A DNA stretch of 9,160 nt from an uncultured bacterium (GTDB lineage Bacteria > Cyanobacteriota > Vampirovibrionia > Gastranaerophilales > Gastranaerophilaceae), in the NCBI GenBank assembly GCA_902803265.1, contig CADCPD010000194.1, forward strand, positions 1 to 9,160, read 5' to 3'. The position numbers and the translations under genes were made by a program. Below, piece by piece: positions 7,501 through 9,160 of the stretch. Below the pieces are notes generated by a model. It was not told the DNA's origin. It did no database searches and was given only the letters and a program-made list of their open reading frames with translations. The first letter of the stretch is position 1. Each line of letters opens with the position of its first letter.

Positions 7501-7553
7501 TAAAGTAGTTAATTTTTTGATATTATTAATTAATAAAAGATACCCAAAATTTT

Positions 7554-7736
7554 TTGTAAATATTGCCCTTTGTGTAATGAACCGTAATTGTTGTATTCTG
7601 CAAAGATTAGTCAGCACTGTTTGAACGATAGTGAGTTTGCGGACTTAGTGCAGAATATTTACAAATTACGAGTGAATGAAGCGCAGGGCAGGAGTTTCTT
7701 TGTTCCACGTTTCTTTGCGGTCAAAGAAATGTGGAA
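7554..7736. repeat. Structured intergenic element with nested inverted repeats (possible dispersed repeat)
   Basis: Between the rnpB promoter and the end of rlmH there is no credible gene, but there are several inverted repeats: TTGTAAATATT (7554-7564) with AATATTTACAA (7654-7664); CGTAATT (7583-7589) with AATTACG (7664-7670); TATTCTGCA (7594-7602) with TGCAGAATA (7649-7657); AGTC/GACT and CACT/AGTG inside that; and a separate long hairpin at 7703-7736. Two of these pairings compete for the same right arm. By eye the stretch from about 7600 is richer in GC than its surroundings. The mixture resembles small dispersed palindromic elements of bacterial genomes rather than a gene; copy number cannot be judged from one window. 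The remaining part, 7505-7553, is plain AT-rich sequence. Confidence 0.5.
7703..7736. repeat. 15-bp stem, 4-base loop hairpin just past the end of rlmH
   Basis: TTCCACGTTTCTTTG (7703-7717) pairs with CAAAGAAATGTGGAA (7722-7736) around loop CGGT; the only non-Watson-Crick position is a G-T, read as G-U on the plus-strand RNA. It begins 7 bases beyond the rlmH stop. Neither side has a T-tract, so it is not a classical terminator; an mRNA 3'-end stabiliser or part of a repeat element fits better. Confidence 0.75.
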
Positions 7737-7742
7737 AATATG

Positions 7743-8213
7743 TTATTTATGGTATGTTTCATTTTTTAAAATTTTGAATGCTCTGTATATTTGTTCAATT
7801 AAAATTAATCTTGCAAATGTATGCAGAAAAGTCATTTTTGAAAAGCTTAATTTGTAGTTTGCTCTTGCTTTTACATTCTTTCCTATTCCGTATGATGAAC
7901 CGATTACAAAGGCAACTTCATTAATTCCGCTATTGCATAAATCGTTTATTTTTGATGAAAATTCTTCCGAAGATAGTTGTTTGCCTTCTATTTCAAGTGT
8001 TATCAGGTACGTGTCATTGTTTATATGAGATAAAATTTTTTCCCCTTCTTGATTAAGAATGTTATCTATCAAGTTTTCATCCTTTATTTCGATAGGATTT
8101 ATTTCAATAATTTCTATCGGAGTATAGGGTTTCAAGCGTTTTAGAAATTCTTCAACGCCGTCCTTTATGTAGTTTTCTTTAATTTTTCCTAGTGCAATTA
8201 TTTTAATTTTCAT
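7743..8213 (-). CDS. rlmH: 23S rRNA (pseudouridine1915-N3)-methyltransferase RlmH
   Basis: RlmH (SPOUT family) methylates N3 of pseudouridine 1915 in helix 69 of 23S rRNA on assembled 70S ribosomes, using S-adenosylmethionine. The protein is 156 residues, the usual family length. The C-terminal half carries the trefoil-knot signature: FVIGSSYG (102-109), LSFSKMTF (122-129), LIEQIYRAFKI (138-148) and the terminal YHK. Two places depart from common family sequences: the usual IGG is IGS (Ser106), and the usual PHQ is LHT (130-132). The ATG at 8213 overlaps the end of the mechanosensitive channel gene by 11 bases and has no SD upstream, so translation is probably coupled to that gene. Read-through is needed from the MscS promoter, since no separate promoter is apparent. 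Confidence 0.95.
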   Translation of the reverse strand: MKIKIIALGKIKENYIKDGVEEFLKRLKPYTPIEIIEINPIEIKDENLIDNILNQEGEKILSHINNDTYLITLEIEGKQLSSEEFSSKINDLCNSGINEVAFVIGSSYGIGKNVKARANYKLSFSKMTFLHTFARLILIEQIYRAFKILKNETYHK

Positions 8214-9105
8214 TTGTTAAATATATTGATTGTGATGGGAATGCAAAGCTTATATTTTCTGCTCTGAAACGTCTGATTATTTCTAAAATTACGGTTTCTT
8301 TTACTCTTCTGTAATTTGTTAAATCACCGTATTTTACATAGGCTTGAAAATGTATGTCTATTGAACTTGAATTTAATTTTTCCAAATAAACAAGATTATC
8401 GTTTGTTTCAACTTCATCATTTTCTCTAATTATTTGTTTTAAGATTTCAATAGCTCTTTCAATTTTTTCATTAGGCGTATCATAAGTAATTCCGATAACT
8501 TCATCAATTCTTCTTTTATCTATTGCAGAAATATTTGTTATTAAGGCATTTGCAACTACGTTATTTGGTAATATTATAATCGTATTATCTAATGTTTTTA
8601 TTTTTGTCGAACGTAGTGTGATATTAATAACAGTCCCTTCAACATTATCGATAATCACATAATCTCCCAAATCAAAAACTTTATCATAGAGTATTGAAAA
8701 TGAGCCAAATATATTTGCGATAGATTCTTTAGCTGCAAAGCTGACAGCCATACCAATAATACCAAAACCTGCAACTAGAGAGGTCATTGAATATCCGTGC
8801 GCTTGCATTACTGATGCTGCAATAATGAATAAAACCAGTACTTTCGTGATTTTAGTAAGTATCGGACAAAAACTCAATAATCTTGCGCTATTTTCATGTT
8901 TTGCAATTATATTTTCTCTAATTTTTTTATTGAGAAATTCAATTAATTTCATTGAGGCTATAATTACAAAAATTATTAAAAATATTTCTATAAATGTTCC
9001 GATATGGTCTTTTAAGAAGTTTAAAAAGTTTTCCCAGTGGTTTTGTTTTAGAACTTCTTCATTTATTCCTAATACGGTAATTCCTTCATCTATTGTATTA
9101 TCCAT
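8203..9105 (-). CDS. MscS-family mechanosensitive ion channel
   Basis: These channels open when membrane tension rises and release solutes during hypo-osmotic shock. The 300-residue protein is close to E. coli MscS (286) and has the simple three-helix layout: TM1 about 35-55, TM2 about 83-101, and pore-lining TM3 about 107-141 with the small-residue pattern SLVAGFGIIGMAVSFAAKE. The conserved FDLGDYVII starts the beta domain (147-182, containing TLDNTIIILPNN), then comes the alpha/beta vestibule domain ending in FPSQSIYL (289-296). The start ATG at 9105 follows a short-spaced GAGGG. It is the first gene of a two-gene unit with rlmH. The link between them is probably gene packing rather than function. 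Which MscS subfamily (MscS or YnaI-like) cannot be settled, though the short N-terminus favours the MscS/YggB type. Confidence 0.94.
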   Translation of the reverse strand: MDNTIDEGITVLGINEEVLKQNHWENFLNFLKDHIGTFIEIFLIIFVIIASMKLIEFLNKKIRENIIAKHENSARLLSFCPILTKITKVLVLFIIAASVMQAHGYSMTSLVAGFGIIGMAVSFAAKESIANIFGSFSILYDKVFDLGDYVIIDNVEGTVINITLRSTKIKTLDNTIIILPNNVVANALITNISAIDKRRIDEVIGITYDTPNEKIERAIEILKQIIRENDEVETNDNLVYLEKLNSSSIDIHFQAYVKYGDLTNYRRVKETVILEIIRRFRAENISFAFPSQSIYLTNEN

Positions 9106-9108
9106 ATT

Positions 9109-9113
9109 CCCTC
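9109..9113 (-). promoter_or_regulatory. Ribosome binding site of the MscS-family gene
   Basis: The minus strand reads GAGGG three bases before the ATG. The spacing is short but pairing of GAGG gives four, still workable, and no other SD is near. Confidence 0.5.
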
Positions 9114-9139
9114 GCTAGTGTTTTATTTCTTAATCTGGT

Positions 9140-9152
9140 TTTATGCTAAAAC
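9140..9152 (+). promoter_or_regulatory. Possible extended -10 element pointing out of the window
   Basis: TTTATGCTAAAAC contains TGC-TAAAAC, and its first 12 bases are identical to those around the rnpB -10 (7493-7504, minus strand). It could drive a gene to the right of the window, divergent from the MscS-family gene. No -35 is evident and the downstream gene is not visible. Confidence 0.25.
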
Positions 9153-9160
9153 AGAAATAA

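Noticed and set aside
7303..7503. Plus-strand 66-residue reading frame
   Set aside because: It is the exact antisense of the conserved 5' half of rnpB, whose paired stems explain the sequence fully.
7703..7742. Intrinsic terminator for rlmH
   Set aside because: The hairpin is strong, but on the minus strand it is followed by AACAAAGAAAC, without a T-tract.
7505..7742. CRISPR array
   Set aside because: Repeats here are inverted and of differing sequence, with no regular direct repeat and spacer units.
7588..7857. Plus-strand 89-residue reading frame starting at TTG with the peptide stretch SFFVPRFFAVKE
   Set aside because: It crosses the inverted-repeat element and then runs antisense into rlmH. 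It has no SD, and its apparent peptide pattern is produced by the hairpin at 7703-7736. Better explained as a by-product of the repeat.

Overview
The window is AT-rich bacterial chromosome with tightly packed housekeeping genes and standard codon use (UGG for Trp). I see no transposase, phage, CRISPR or tRNA sequence. The RNase P RNA is type A, which argues against Bacilli (type B there). The AT-richness, the lipoprotein foldase next to mfd, and an RNase P RNA that seems to lack the CCA-binding GGU would fit an uncultured host-associated lineage such as Gastranaerophilales (non-photosynthetic relatives of cyanobacteria) or a Clostridia-like group. This placement is inference only and weakly held.

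Left part (1-7133, plus strand): the 3' part of enolase (eno) runs in from the left edge. After a 95-base gap with a good sigma70-type promoter and a 12-bp palindrome comes a compact four-gene unit: murA (TTG start), a 129-aa protein of unknown function with an internal duplication, mfd, and a secreted parvulin-type peptidyl-prolyl isomerase lipoprotein. The first three genes overlap (14 bases, then the 1-base TAATG junction) and the fourth begins 13 bases after mfd, so one transcript is likely. It ends at a strong hairpin (7096-7133).

Middle (7141-7742): rnpB lies on the minus strand and shares that hairpin as its own terminator. Its P1, P2, P3, P4 and several distal stems can be paired directly from the sequence. 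Upstream of its promoter is a 240-base non-coding stretch with a complex set of inverted repeats that looks like an inserted or dispersed structured element.

Right part (7743-9105, minus strand): an MscS-type mechanosensitive channel gene is followed, with an 11-base overlap, by rlmH, the 23S rRNA pseudouridine-1915 methyltransferase. The last 47 bases hold only regulatory-looking sequence.

Most of the window is core metabolism, cell-wall synthesis, DNA repair and RNA processing. The least explained items are the duplicated RWYD-motif protein locked between murA and mfd, the structured element at 7554-7736, and the RNase P RNA variations.
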